Assembly: GCA_023548195.1 (NCBI GenBank)
Contig: JAJHZJ010000335.1
Span: 3,279,020 to 3,343,019 of the forward strand
Direction: 5' to 3'
Source of the DNA: Bettongia penicillata ogilbyi
Taxonomy: Eukaryota; Chordata; Mammalia; Diprotodontia; Potoroidae
Length of the DNA: 64,000 nucleotides
Shown here piece after piece: positions 26,206 to 37,960 of the stretch. The notes under the pieces were generated by a model. That model made no database searches, had not been told where the DNA came from, and saw only the letters and a program-made list of their open reading frames with translations. Positions within the stretch are counted from its first letter, which is position 1, and every line of letters begins with the position of its first letter. Position numbers and translations under genes: made by a program.

Positions 26206-26770
26206 GTATGAGTCATTGAGCAATAGTTGTAACATGTAATCTCTTTTTTAATAACTAATTTATTTATATTTAGTTTTTAATATTCACTTCCATAAGATTT
26301 TGTTTTGAGTATTCTACCCATCTTATCCTCCCCCTCCTAGAGATAGTATGCAATATGATATGGGCTTTACATATACATTCATGGTAAACAAATTTTCACG
26401 TTAGTCATGATGTAAGGAAGAGTTAAAACTAATGGGTCAAACCATAAGAAAGAAGAAATGAAACAACAAAAGAAAAGGAGAGCAAATATTATGCTTCTAT
26501 CAGCAGTCATACACCAAAGTTCTTTTTGGGGGTATGTGTATAGCCTTTTCTATCTTTAGTCGTTGGGAGTTGTCTTTGATCCTTGCATTGATGGGGAGTG
26601 TTAAATCTGTCAAGGTCAGTTATCACTCCATGTAACTGTTAACTGTGTACGATGTTCTCCTGGCTCTACTCTTTTCACTGAGCATATTTAAATCTTTTCA
26701 GGTTTTTCTGAAGTCCTCCTGCTCATCATTTCTTATAGCACAACTGTATTCCATTACATTCATTTTTTTA
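26206..26770 (-). mobile_element. 3' UTR of the old antisense L1 (L1-a)
   Basis: The reverse L1 3' end runs from a T/A-rich start ('taactaatttatttatattt') through 'cttctcctggctctactc'-type text to 'ccattacattcat'. It stops where the old HAL1 begins. The rest of this L1 appears to resume at 32371, with some sequence lost at the junction. Confidence 0.65.
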
Positions 26771-27461
26771 AAAGGGAAAATCTAATTTTGGTAATGTGTA
26801 TTTATTTATTTTAAGTTTTCAACATTCATTTCCACAAAATTTTGAGTTCCAGATTTTCCCCTGATCTCTCCATTCCACCCACCCCAAGATAAAATGTATT
26901 CTGATTACCACTTCCATCAGTCTGCCCTCCTTTCTAACATCCCTCCCTTCCCTTACCCCCATCTTCTTTTCTTGGAGGGCAAGATAGATTTCTATACCCC
27001 ATTACCTATATTTCTTATTTCCCACTTGTATTCAAAAATAATTCTCAATACTTGTTCCCAAAACTTTCAGTTCCAAATTCTCTTCCTTCCTCACTCCACA
27101 CCCATCCTCACTGATAAGGCAAGAAATTAAATATATGCTATATATGTATAGTTTTGCAAATGACTTCCATAATAGTCATGTTGTATATTTCCCTCCATAC
27201 TATCCTGCCTCCCATTTCTTCGATTCTCTCTTTTGATCTAGGCCTTCTCCAAGAATGTTTACTTCCAATTGCTCCTCCCTCCCATTTGCCTTCCCTTCCA
27301 TCATCCCCCTACCATGCTTATCCCCTTCTCCCCTACTTTCCTGTAATATGAGATAGATTTTCATATCAAATTGAGTGTGCATATTATTCCTTCCTTGAGC
27401 CAAATTTGATGAAAGTAAACTTCACTTTTTCCATCCCACCACACCCCTTTTCCCCTTCATT

Positions 27462-27475
27462 GAAAAAGATTTCTC
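27462..27475 (+). repeat. Target-site duplication, left copy (HAL1 copy 1)
   Basis: GAAAAAGATTTCTC, identical to 30399-30412. It is preceded by TT, as expected for L1-type endonuclease nicking. Confidence 0.95.
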
Positions 27476-27931
27476 GGGCGGAGGAGCCAAGATGGCGGAG
27501 TAGAAAGATGCACGTTTACGAGCTCCAAACCCACAACCCATAGAATTGAGGTAAAAAAAGATCCCCATAAATTCTGAATCACTGCAGGGGGTGCATAAAC
27601 ATAGGGGAAGAGATTTCCGTTCCAGTGAGCACTGGAAAGCCGTCCACAGAGTCCGTCACGCCCGGGAAAGCAGACCCCAATGCAGCGCTGCCCTGGCTGC
27701 GGCCCCAGAGAAGTTGACCCGAGCAGGCTTCAGGGACGGAAGCTCCGGCAGCCGGGAAAGTCCCTCCGCCCACAGAAGCTACAGGTCAGTGACAGAGAAG
27801 GCTGGGCTGGACGAGAGGGGGAGCGGAGTGTCTCCGTGACTCGGGCCCCCTCGGGAGGAAGCGGCGGCGGCAGAGACGGGGGCAGGAAGCGGCAAAGGCA
27901 GAGGCGTGGGCGGCAGTGGAGGCAGGATCTT

Positions 27932-28153
27932 CATTACTGAAAGTCTCTGCATAAACAACCTGAGGGAGCTGAGCCTGGGAGACTGGCCCTGCCCCACTCT
28001 GCTCTATTACTGATGGCCTCTGCATAAAGCCCCTGAGGGAACTGAGCCTGGGAGGCGCCCCCCCCCACACCCACCCACTCCATTCCTGAAGGTTTCTGCA
28101 TAAAGCCCCTGAGGGAGCTGAGCCTGGGAGGCGGCCCTGCCCCCACCCCAGCA
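27932..28153 (+). promoter_or_regulatory. HAL1 5' UTR tandem units (3 x about 74 bp), copy 1
   Basis: Three head-to-tail units each read roughly 'cattactgaag-tctctgcataaa', then 'cctgagggagctgagcctggg', then a C-rich end. Repeated 5' UTR units of L1s (as in mouse) act as promoters; that role is inferred here. Confidence 0.6.
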
Positions 28154-28269
28154 CCAGAACTAAAGCTTGCTGCGGAAAGCCCATTTGAACCTCAGACCCC
28201 AAGCGCTGGCTGGGTAGATCTAGGCGGGGGTGAACAGGAATCTCAGAAGTCAAGTAGCTGGCTGGGAAA

Positions 28270-29367
28270 ATGCCTAGAAAAGGGAAGAAAAATAAGACTA
28301 TAGAGAGTTTTTTCGAACAGATGCAAATGATCCCGACTTCCGGATCTGACAAGGAAATATTTTTGCCATCAGGGAAAGACGTGGAGGGTGGGGTCGCAGT
28401 ACCCCAGACATCCCAGGGGGATGTCGGGTGGGCTCAGGCCTTGGAAGAGCTCAAAAAGGATTTTGAAAAGCAAGTTAGACAGGTGGAGGAAAAACTGGGA
28501 AGAGAAATGAGAGAGATGAAAGAAAAGTATGAAAAACGGGTCAATACCTTGGTAAAGGAGACCCAAAAAAATGCTGAGGAAAATATCACCTTGAAAAATA
28601 GGCTCACTCAATTGGCAAAAGAGATTCAAAAAGCCAATGAGGAGAAGAATGCTTGCAAAAGCAGAATGAGCCAAATGGAAAAAGAGGTTCAAAAGCTCAC
28701 TGAAGATAATAGTTCTCTCAAAATTAGAATGGAACAGATGGAGTCTAATGACTTTACGAGAAACCAAGAAATCACCAAACAAAACCAAAAGAATGAAAAT
28801 ATGGAAGAGAATGTGAAATATCTCATGGGAAAAACAACTGACCTGGATAATAGATCCAGGAGAGACAATTTAAAAATTATGGGACTACCTGAAAGTCATG
28901 ATCAAAAAAAGAGCCTAGACATCATCTTCCAAGAAATTATCAAGGAAAACTGCCCTGACATTCTAGAACCAGAGGGCAAAATAAGTATTGAAAGAATCCA
29001 TCGATCACCACCTGAAAGAGATCCAAAAAGAGAAACTCCTAGGAACATTGTGGCCAAATTCCAGAATTCCCACCTCAAAGAGAAAATCTTACAAGCAGCT
29101 AGAAAGAAACAATTCCAGTATTGTGGAAACACAATCAGGATAACTCAAGATCTAGCAGCTTCTACATTAAGGGATTGAAGAGCCTGGAATAGGATATTCC
29201 AGAAGTCAAAGGAACTAGGACTCAAACAAAGAATCCCCTACCCAGCAAAACTGAGTATAATACTTCAGGGGAAAATATGGGCTTTCAATGAAACAGAGGA
29301 TTTTCAAGCATTCTTGATGAAAAGACCAGAGCTGAAAAGAAAATTTCACTTTCAAACACAGGAATGA
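28270..29367 (+). pseudogene. HAL1 ORF1 with one nonsense mutation (copy 1)
   Basis: The product is an L1 ORF1p-like RNA-binding chaperone: a coiled coil for trimerisation (about residues 57-190), then an RRM-like domain opening with NRSRRDNLKIMGLPE, then a C-terminal domain (NIVAKFQNSHLKEKI, then PYPAKLSII). The ATG at 28270 starts MPRKGKKNKT, the same start as in copy 2. A TGA at 29176-29178 stands where copy 2 has CAA, cutting the product to 302 residues. Beyond it the frame stays open to the normal end QTQE at 29367. The truncated form keeps the coil and RRM-like part but loses the last 60 or so residues. Confidence 0.85.
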
Positions 29368-30398
29368 GAAGAAGCATGAAAAAGTAAACAGCAAAGAGAA
29401 GTCTTAAGGGACTTACCAGAAGTGAACTGTTTACATTCCCACATGGAAAGACAATATTTGTAACTCTTAAAACTTTTCAGTATCTGGGTAGTTGCTGGGA
29501 TCACACACACACATGTATATGCATGCATGCATACACACATACACACATGCACACACATACAGAGACAGAGAGCACAGATTGAGTTGAATAGGATGGGACC
29601 ATATCTTAAAAGAAATTAAGGTAAATGCTGAGAGAGAAATGTAGTGGGAGGTAAGAGGGTGAAATAGAATGGGATAATTATATGTCATTTAAGAGGCAAG
29701 TAGGAGACTTTTTAGTGGAGGGAAAAAGAGGAGAGCTGAGAAAAAAAAAACCAAGAAGTTTACCCTCATCACATTTGACTAAAGGAAGGAATAAAATGCA
29801 CACTCATTTTGGTATGAAAACCTATCTTATAGTATAGCAAAGTGGGGGAGAAGGAGATAAGCAAGGGGGGGATGATGGAAGGGAGAGCAAAGGGAGGAGG
29901 GTGCAATTTGAAGTCAACACTTGGGGAGGGACAGGATCAAAAGACAGAAGAGAAACAATGAGGCACAGGATAGGATGGAGGGTAATTCAATTAGTCTTAC
30001 ACAACACGACTATCAGGGAAGTCATTTGCAACACTACACAGATATGGCCTATATTGAATTGCCTGCCTTCCCAAAGGGAATGGGTGGGGAGGGAGGAATG
30101 GGGAGAATTTGGAACTCAAAGTTTTAGGAACAACTGTTTAGTATTGTTGTTGCTACTAGGAAAGAAGACATACAGTTAAGGAGGAATAGAAAGTCATCTG
30201 GCCCTACAGAAGAAAAGAGAAGATGGAGACAAAAGAAGGGAGGGATGACAGAAGAGAGGGCAGATTGGAGATAGGGAAAATTAGATTGCTTGGGGTATTT
30301 GGGTGGGGGGAGGGGATAAAAGGGGAAAAAAATTTGGAACCCAAAATTTTGTGAAAATGAATGTAAAAACTTAAATAAATTAATTAATTTAAAAAAAA

Positions 30399-30412
30399 GA
30401 AAAAGATTTCTC
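30399..30412 (+). repeat. Target-site duplication, right copy (HAL1 copy 1)
   Basis: Identical to 27462-27475. It directly follows the A-rich tail, and the old HAL1 sequence resumes after it. Confidence 0.95.
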
Positions 30413-30542
30413 TTGTCTCTTTTGTGAGAAATAATTTGCCCCATTCCATGTCTCACTTTCTTCTCCCAATACATTCCTCTCGCCCTTTTAATTTTATTTT
30501 TTTAGATATGGTCTGTCTTATTCAACTCACCCTGTGCTCACT

Positions 30543-30621
30543 GTCTATCTAGCTAGCTAGCTAGCTATTTATCTATCTATCCATGTATCTATCTATCCAA
30601 GTATCTATCTATCTATCCATA
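30543..30621. repeat. (CTAT)n / (CTAG)n microsatellite
   Basis: 'agctagctagctagctattt' is followed by repeated 'atctatctatccatgtatct'. It sits where the HAL1 family carries its CA tract. Confidence 0.9.
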
Positions 30622-30769
30622 TGTGCATGTATATATAATCCTTCCAACTACCCAGATACTGAGAAAAGTTCCAAAAGTCACAGGTATTATCTTTCCATGT
30701 AAGAATGTAAACAGTTCAACTTTAGTAGACTGCTTATGATTTCTCTTTCCTGTTTATCTTTTCATGCTT

Positions 30770-31786
30770 CTCTTGATTCTTGTGTTTGAAAGTCAAAGTT
30801 TCTTTTCAATTTTGGTATTTTCTTCAAGAATACTTGAAAGTCTTCTGTTTCATTGAATGACCATTTTATCCCCTGAAGCATTTTGCTCAGTTTTACTGGG
30901 TAGGTAATTCTTGGTTTTAATCCCAGATCCTTTGACTTCTGGAATATTTCTTTAATGTAGTAGATACATCTTGTGTTACCCTGATTGTATTTCCACAATA
31001 CTCTAATTGTTTCTTTCTAGCTGCAAGCAATATTTTCTCCTTGATCTGGGAACTCTGGAATTTGGCTACAATATTCCAAGGAGTTTCTATTTTTAGATCC
31101 CTGTCACGAGGTGATCGGTGGATTCTTTCAGTATTTATTTTGTCCTCTGGTTCTAGAATATCAAGGCAGGTTTCCTTGATAGTTTCATGGAAGATGATGT
31201 CTAGGCTCTTTTTGATCATGGCTTTTAGGTAGTCCCATAATTCTTAAAATGTCTCTCCTGGATCTATTTTCCAGGTCAGTTGTTTTTCCGATTGGATATT
31301 TTACATTTTCTTCTGTCTTTTCATCCTTTAGATTCTGTTTGATTCTTGATGTCTCATATTTTCATTAGCTTCTACGTGCCAGATTCTGCTTTTTATCAAA
31401 TTGCTTTCATCATTTAACTGTTGCATTTCCTTTTCCATCTGTGCAATTGTTCCTTTTAAGGAGTTATTTTCACCAGTTAAGTTTTGTATTTCCTTTTCCA
31501 TTTGTCCAATTATTCTTTCTAAGTAACTGTTCTCTTCAGTGAATACTCTTCTCATATTTTTAAAATCATTGATCTGTTTTTCTTCGATTTCTCTAGTTTG
31601 GATTTGGATATCCTTTCTGAGCTCTTCCAAGAAGGCTCTTTGTGCTTCTGACCACTTCATGTTCCCTTCTGAAATTTCAGATAGGACTAGAGTCTCAAAG
31701 GTGACCTCTTTGGAATTTGTGTTTTGGTTGTTGTCCCCATGGAAAGATTCTATGGACTTTTCTTTTCTGCTTTACTTTTTACTCAT
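30770..31786 (-). pseudogene. Old HAL1 ORF1, antisense, broken
   Basis: The start at 31786 reads MSKK, like the element at 42079, rather than MPRKGKK of the young copies. A TAA follows within a few codons. Three open pieces can then be followed: 31660-31328 (coiled coil, with IGQMEKEIQNLTGENNSLK), 31219-30917 (RRM-like and start of the C-terminal domain, with IHRSPRDRDLK and NIVAKFQSSQ) and 30998-30762 (ITYPVKLSKML, ending FDFQTQE). Stops and frameshifts separate them. It is an ORF1p-type chaperone remnant, non-functional. Confidence 0.8.
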
Positions 31787-32399
31787 GATAATAACCCTTT
31801 TCCTGGCTGTTAAGGTAGATCTCTGCTTCTGTGGCACAGGGTTCTTGTGTGTAAAACTTGAGGCTTTGTGTGTTGTGGTCTCTGGTTCTTTCAGTTACAA
31901 ATTAAATGCTGCAGCTTACCTGGTGCTGAGCTGGCTGGTGTTTGAAAGCAGAGGCCCATTGTTTCTTTTGGGGTTTTGCCCACAGGTATAGTGGAGGTAG
32001 CTCATTAAGTGTGGGAGAGGGGTGGTCTGGAGGCTGGATGCTCCTCTGCCTCTGCTGAGCTAGCATATAGGGAAACTCAGCTTTCTGGGCTAGCGTCTTC
32101 CCGATTCCACTGGGGTGCTGAGGCACACTTGCAGTGCTGGTGTTGGCAGTTGCTGGCTTCACTCCCTTGGGGCTTAGGATCTTCACCTGATTTGTTGAGT
32201 TGGGGCTGTCTGGGACAGCTCTGATCCTGCACTAGTCGCCTTTGGCCACAGCAAGAGAAACGCTCCTTACCGATCTTTTTAGCCTCCTGTGCTGAGAGTC
32301 TGTTTATCCCTCTGCTGCTCCCACTGTTCCAGGGATTTTTCTGGGGAAATAATCTCTGGGCTCGTCAAGGTTATAGTTTCACATTGCTCCTAGAATGAT

Positions 32400-34733
32400 T
32401 ATATCAATTCATAAGACTATCAACAATGCGTTGGTCTCCAATATTTAGTGTTTTCCTGTTTTGTCATGTTAGCCTATCTGATTGGCATGATGCAGTATCT
32501 CAGAGTCATTTTGATTCACATTTCTCTGATCAATAGTGATTTAAAACATTTGTTCTTATCACTGTAGATTGCTTTAATTTCTTTATCTGAAAACTGCCTG
32601 CTCATATCCTTTGACCATCAGTGAATTGGGGAACGATTTGTATTATTAGAAGTTCAACTCATTCTCTACATAGTTTGGAAATGAGGCCTTTGTTAGAGGC
32701 ATTGGCTGTAAAAATAGTTACCTAGCTTTATGTTTCATTTCTAATCTTGGTTTCATTGATTTTGTTTGTCCAAAACTTGTCAATTTAATGTAATTAAAAT
32801 CATCCATTTTATATGTACCCATTTTTACTTTATCTTTGTATAAATTGTAAGATGTTGATCTATGCCTTGTCTTTGCCATAGTATTTTCCAGTGTTTCCAG
32901 AAGTTTTTGTTTCATAGTGAGTTCTTAGGCCAGAAGCTGGAGTCTTTCGGTTTATGAAATAGTGGATTGCTATGGCAGTTGCCTGTTGGTCTTATATACT
33001 TAATCCATTCCAGTGATTCACCAAACTATTTCATAGTCAGTGTCAAATAATTTTCATGATTACTGATTTATAATACAGTTTAAGATCTGGTACATCTTGA
33101 CCACCTTCTCCTAAATTTCTTTTCATTAATTTCCTTGCTGTTCTGTACCTTTTGTTCTTCCAGATGAACTTTGCTATTTTCTTTCTAACCCTATAAAATA
33201 ATCTTTGGTAGTTTGATTGTTTTGAGAGTGAATAAATTATTTAATTTATGTAGGCAATTGTCTTTTTTTATTATATTAGCTCAATCTACTTATGAGCAAA
33301 TGATATTTTGCAGCTGTTTATATCTGACTTTATTTGTGTGAAAAGTGTTTGGTAATTATGTTTATATAGGTCCTGAGTTTCTTTGTCAGATAAACTCTCA
33401 AATATTTTTTAATATCTACAGTCATTTTATATGGAATTTCTTTTTCTTTTCTTGATGCTGGGCTTTCTTAATTATATGTAGAAATGCCAATGATTTATGT
33501 GGGTTTATGTTATATCCTGCAACTTTGTAAAATTTAGTATTTCACATAATTTTTTTATTTTATTCTCCAGGATTCTTTTATTATACCATCCATCATCTGC
33601 AAAGAATGATAGATTTGTTTCTTTTTTGCCTGTTCTAATTCCTTCCATTTTTTCCTTCTCATTGCTAAAGGTAACATTTCTGGTACAATATTGAATAACA
33701 GCGATAACACACCCTTGTGTCAACCCTGATCTTACTGGAAATGCTTCTATGTCATCCGCGTTGTTTTCTGATGGCTTTACATGATGATACTTATCATTTA
33801 AAACAAGATGCCATTTATTCTTATGCTCTCTAATGTTTTTTTAATAGGAATGGGTGTTGTATTTTATAAGTTTTTTCTGCATCTATGCAGATAATAATGT
33901 GATTTCTGTTAATTATGTTGGTGATGTGGTCAATTATGCTGATAGTTTTTTTCATGTTGAATCAGCCCTGCATTCCTGCTATGAATACGACCTGGTCATA
34001 GTGTATTATCCATGAGATAATTATTTTTTTATCTGTATCCATTAGGTAAATTGGTCTATAATTTTCTTGCTCTCTTTTGATCTTCCTGGTCTAGTTGTTA
34101 GCACCACATTTGTAATCTAGAAAGAATCTGGCAGAATTCCATGTTTACCTGTATCCCCAAATAGTTTATATAGTACTGGAATTAGTTGTTCTTTAAATGT
34201 TTGATAGAATTCTCTTACAAATATATCTGTCCCTCATGACTTTTGCTTAGTTAATTCATTGATGGATTATTCAAATTCTTTTTTTCTGAAATGAGATTAT
34301 TTAAATATTTTATTTCCTTTTCTGTTAACCTGGGAATTTCTATTTTTGTGAATATCCATATTAATTTATTAGTATTAATAAGTATTTTACTATAATTGTC
34401 ATTTATTTGCATGTAGTAGTGACAAATAGCTCCTAATCATTGTTTTTGTTTCCCCTTCATTGGTGTTAAATTCGTCCTTTTCATTTGTGATGTTACTAAA
34501 TTGTTATTCTTCTATTTATAATCAAATTAAACAGAGGTTTATCGTTTTTCTTATAAAACCAGATCCTTGGGTTCTTTTAATTAGTTCATGTTTTATTTTG
34601 AATTAATTAATCTCTCTTTCAGTTTTCAGAATTTCTAATTTGGTATTTAAATGAGGATTTTTAGTTTGTTCTTTTTCAAGCTTATCTAGTTGGATGCCCA
34701 ATTCATTTTGTCTCCCCTTTCTCTACTTTATTC
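32400..34733 (-). pseudogene. L1 ORF2 reverse transcriptase and C-terminal part, antisense
   Basis: The RT active-site block is readable at 33590-33615, where the minus frame gives LSFFADDGWY around the FADD motif. Upstream, 33670-33720 reads as a degraded 'Q-CVI-V-QYCTRN' version of the usual PLLFNIVLE region. The 3' portion (32700-32930) shares text with 4011-4300. Stops in all frames; no product. L1 ORF2 normally supplies endonuclease and reverse transcriptase for LINEs and non-autonomous elements such as HAL1. Confidence 0.8.
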
Positions 34734-34746
34734 GTGTAAGAATTTA
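34734..34746 (-). repeat. Target-site duplication, left copy (L1 insertion in L1-a)
   Basis: GTGTAAGAATTTA, identical to 35905-35917. L1-a ORF2 text reads continuously once the piece between them is removed. Confidence 0.85.
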
Positions 34747-35904
34747 TTCCTTTTAATTTATTTATGAATTGTATTTATTTTTAGTGTTCTACAATCACTA
34801 CCATATATAACTTAGATTTTTTTCCCCTTCCTACCCCACACCTCCCCCCTTCCCCTCGAGATGGCATACAATTCTATATAGGATCTACACATACATTCCT
34901 ATTAAATACATTTTTACTGTAGTCATGTTGTGTAGAAGAACTAAAATTAATGGGAGAAATCATATAACAAACCAAAATATAATACACACACACACACACA
35001 CAAATGATCTGCTGCATTCTGCAATTGACTTCCATAGTTCTTTCTCTGAATGTGGAAAACATTTTGCCTTAGAAAACCATTGGGATTTTTTTTAAGTCCT
35101 TGCATTGCTATGAAGTTCCAGGTCTACCACTGTACACTGTAGTCGTTGCTGTGCACAAAGTTCTCCTGGTTCTGCTCCTTTCTTTCAGCATCAGATCATA
35201 CAAGTCTTTCCAGGCCTCTCTGAACTCTTCTTGTTCATCATTTCTTATGGCACAATAGTATTCCATTACATTCATATACCGTAATGTCATTCTTACACGA
35301 ATAAAATAGAGAAAAAGGAGATAAAATGAATTGGGCATCCAACTAGGTAAGCTTGAAAAAGAACAAACTAAAAATCCTCATTTAAATACCAAATTAGAAA
35401 TTCTGAATGTCGTTCAGTCATTCCCCAATTGATGGGCATCTCCTTGATTTCCAGTCTTTGGCCACTAAAAAGAGTGCTGCTATAAATATTTTTGTACATG
35501 TGGGACCCTTTCCCATTTTTATGATCTCTTGGGGATATAGTCCTAGAAGTGATATTGTTGGGTCAAAGGGTATGCACATTTTTGTAGCCCTTTGGGCATA
35601 GTTCCAAACATCTCATCCACCAACAATGAATTAGTGTTCCAGCTCTCCCACATCCTCTCCAACATTTATCATCTTCCTGTTCTGTCATGTTGCAATCTGA
35701 TAGGTGTGATATGGCACCTCATAGCTGTTTTCATTTGCATCTCTATTCAAAAGTGATTTATACCATTTTTTCTTAGATTATAGATATCTTTAATTTCTTC
35801 CTCTGAAAATTGCCTGTTCATATCCTTTGACCATTTATCAATTGGGGAATAACTTGTATTGTATACTTGTCTCAGCTCTCTATATATTCTAGAAATGAGG
35901 CTTT
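34747..35904 (-). mobile_element. 5'-truncated L1 inserted in L1-a, antisense
   Basis: It has the L1 3' UTR in reverse ('gttctacaatcactaccata', then 'tcctggttctgctcctttct') and the last part of ORF2 ('gtcattccccaattgatggg' and on). A 13-bp duplication bounds it. A 119-bp foreign block (35289-35407) interrupts it; the L1 text on either side of the block fits together. An internal (CA)n is at 34984-35003. Confidence 0.8.
35289..35407 (-). repeat. Inverted copy of the insertion-site flank (119 bp)
   Basis: It is the reverse complement of 34625-34743 with about five mismatches. The source ends within three bases of the L1 insertion point. The junctions share short identity: 'ttcag' on one side, and 'aatgtc' occurs at both edges. 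Confidence 0.85.
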
Positions 35905-35917
35905 GTGTAAGAATTTA
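35905..35917 (-). repeat. Target-site duplication, right copy (L1 insertion in L1-a)
   Basis: GTGTAAGAATTTA again, at the 5' end of the truncated L1; L1-a ORF2 resumes with 'gagatctaaaacttctccta'. Confidence 0.85.
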
Positions 35918-36499
35918 GAGATCTAAAACTTCTCCTAAGAATTACTTTCTTTGCATCCCATAAGTTTGGTATAGTGTCTCATTGTTGTCATTCTCTTTGA
36001 TGAAGATTTTGATTGTTTCTGTGATTTGTTGTTTGACAAACTCAATTTTTAGAATTATATTATTTAGTTTCCAATTAATTTTTAATTTCCCTTTTTATGG
36101 CCCTTTCTCACATGTAATTTTTATTGCATCATGATGTGAAAAAGATGCATTTAATATGTCTTCCTTTCTATGTTGAATTGTGAGGTTTTTATACCCTGAT
36201 GCATGGTCAATTTTTCTGTATGTGCCACATAACACTGGCAAAAAGGTTTGTTCCTTTCCATTCTCATTCAGTTTTTCCCAGAGGTCAATCATATCTAATT
36301 TTTTCTGAAAATCTATTCATCTCCTTTACTTCTTTCTTTTTTTTATTTTGTGATTAGATTTGTCTACTTTTGAGAGGGACAGGTTGAAGTCACCCACAGT
36401 ATAATTTTGTTATCTATTTCTTACTGCAACTTCTGAACTTTACTCCTAGTAAAGACTTTTGGTTGATTAAAGCAAGATTCAGCCAGAGGCATTTGATTA

Positions 36500-37960
36500 T
36501 AGTAAAACTGAAAGAGCAAAAGGTCCCACTTTGCCATTACATAATCCAAACTCTTTTGCCTTATTTAATGTTTTATTCCATGCTCTCTGATCTTTAAATG
36601 AAGAAGTTGTAAGGTCCTGCATAATCCTGAGCGGGTTCCAAGATATTTAAACTGTTTCTTTTCTTCTTCTTGCAGTATTTTCTCTTTGACCTGGTAATTT
36701 GGGAATTTGATTATGATATTCCTTGGTGTTTTCAATTTGGGATATCTTTCAGGAGATGATTAGTGTATTCTTTCAATGATTATTTTGCCTCTTAGTTCTA
36801 GGACCACAGGGTAGTTTTCTTTGATGATTTGCTGAAAGATGCTGTTCAGGCTTTTATTTTTATCATGGTTTTCAGGTAGACCAATAATTTTTAAATTGTC
36901 TCTCCTGGAACAATTTTCCATGTCTGTGGCTTTACCAATAAGGCATTTTACATTTTCTCCTATTTAATCCTTCTTTCGTTTATATTTGACAGAATCTTTA
37001 CATCTCATAGAGTCATTAGCTTCCACTTGCCCAACTGTAATATTTAAGGAATTGTTTTCTTCTATTTAGACTTTACAGATTTCTATCTAGAATTTATATC
37101 TTCTTGTACGTTTGGCTCATTTTACTTTTTAAGGAACTCTTCATTTCTCTGAATTTTTGCATCTTCTTTTCCATTTGGCCAATTTTACCTTTTAAGAACA
37201 TGTTTTCTACAATTTCTGTCCTTCCCTTTCCAAGATATTGACTCTCTCTTGCATATCTCCATAATGATAATTTAAATGGGGAGATCTTTCTCATTCCTTA
37301 ATAGGTCCATGTGACCTGCCTGGGTCACATGGAGTCTTTCGTGGAAGGAGTTTGCTGAATGGGTACAACAGTTAGGTTAGAACAGGAAGAGGTAGAGCTA
37401 GAACAGAATAGAGAGAAAATTTGGTCAGTCTAGTCAAAGCTAGGAAGGGTGCTGGGAAGGAGATTACTGGCTAGCTTGAGTGAAAGAGCTTGTCTGTGAG
37501 TTTGTTTAAGGTGTCCTGCTTGTGATTTGTTTAAGGCAGCTGATTTGTAGGAAGTCTAGCAGGGGGAAGGCTTGGACGTGGTGTTGTTCTCTGAATTATT
37601 ATTGTGTATAGATTTTTGTTACTGTGATGTATTTGACTTTCTGGTGTCAGAATAAGTGTTTTGGTTCTGCCTTCCATGTGGAGAGTCTTTTGTATTTCAC
37701 AATTCAGAACTGCTATGGGATAATCATGATCATGGTAGGCACTGTGAATATTGCATTGGCATTACAATCTCTCATTTATTTTCCCAATGTTTATTCCACC
37801 TCTCTTATTTGACTTTTAAAATCCTTCTTCAGTTCTTCCAAGAAGACTTTTTGGGCTTGCGACTAGTTCATATTCCCCATTGAGGTTTCAGATGTGGATA
37901 TATTGACATTGTCCTCTTTTCAATTCGTGCCAAGACCATCCCTGTCCCCACAATAAAATC
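36500..37960 (-). pseudogene. L1-a ORF1, antisense, broken
   Basis: It parallels L1/HAL1 ORF1 in reverse. The RRM-like region lies around 36890-36930 ('aatttttaaattgtctctcc', the complement of the NRSRRDNLKI block). The coiled-coil region is at 37094-37294, with a 66-codon frame containing GKIGQMEKKMQK. Numerous stops occur. It is the RNA-binding protein region of an old L1. Confidence 0.7.

Larger units (their letters stand above)
27476..30398 (+). mobile_element. Full-length HAL1 (half-LINE), copy 1
   Basis: This 2.9 kb element starts 'gggcggaggagccaagatgg' and ends in an A-rich tail. It has an 800-bp CpG-rich 5' UTR, one ORF1 (28270-29367) and a 1-kb 3' UTR with a CA tract and purine-rich blocks. 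There is no ORF2 or any trace of reverse transcriptase, which defines HAL1. Known biology: such elements are thought to be moved by L1 proteins in trans. It is flanked by a perfect 14-bp duplication and nested inside the old antisense HAL1. It is close to full-length copies 2 and 3, so these are products of one recent family. Confidence 0.9.
26771..32370 (-). mobile_element. Old HAL1, antisense, split by young HAL1 copy 1
   Basis: The 3' end is at about 26800 (reverse of the 'aaaattttgtggaaatgaatg' block). Its 3' UTR runs to 27461, is interrupted by HAL1 copy 1 with its target-site duplication, and resumes at 30413. ORF1 lies at 31786-30770 and 5' UTR-like sequence at 31790-32370. It lacks the extreme 5' end: the homologous text at 25090-25173 runs another 50 bp or so. 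Divergence from copies 1-3 is high, so it is much older. It carries no ORF2. Confidence 0.75.

Noticed and set aside
27932..28153. CRISPR-like array
   Set aside because: The units are directly adjacent with no spacers, and they lie in a retrotransposon 5' UTR of a mammalian genome.
27786..28352. 188-codon minus-strand frame in the HAL1 copy 1 5' UTR, and similar frames at 46596-46851 and 52048-52413
   Set aside because: They are shadows of the GC-rich tandem units; frames differ among copies and lack any domain.
28369..28788. 139-codon minus-strand frame opposite HAL1 ORF1, with a similar one at 47374-47667
   Set aside because: An antisense shadow of the lysine/glutamate-rich coiled coil, whose codons rarely give reverse stops.
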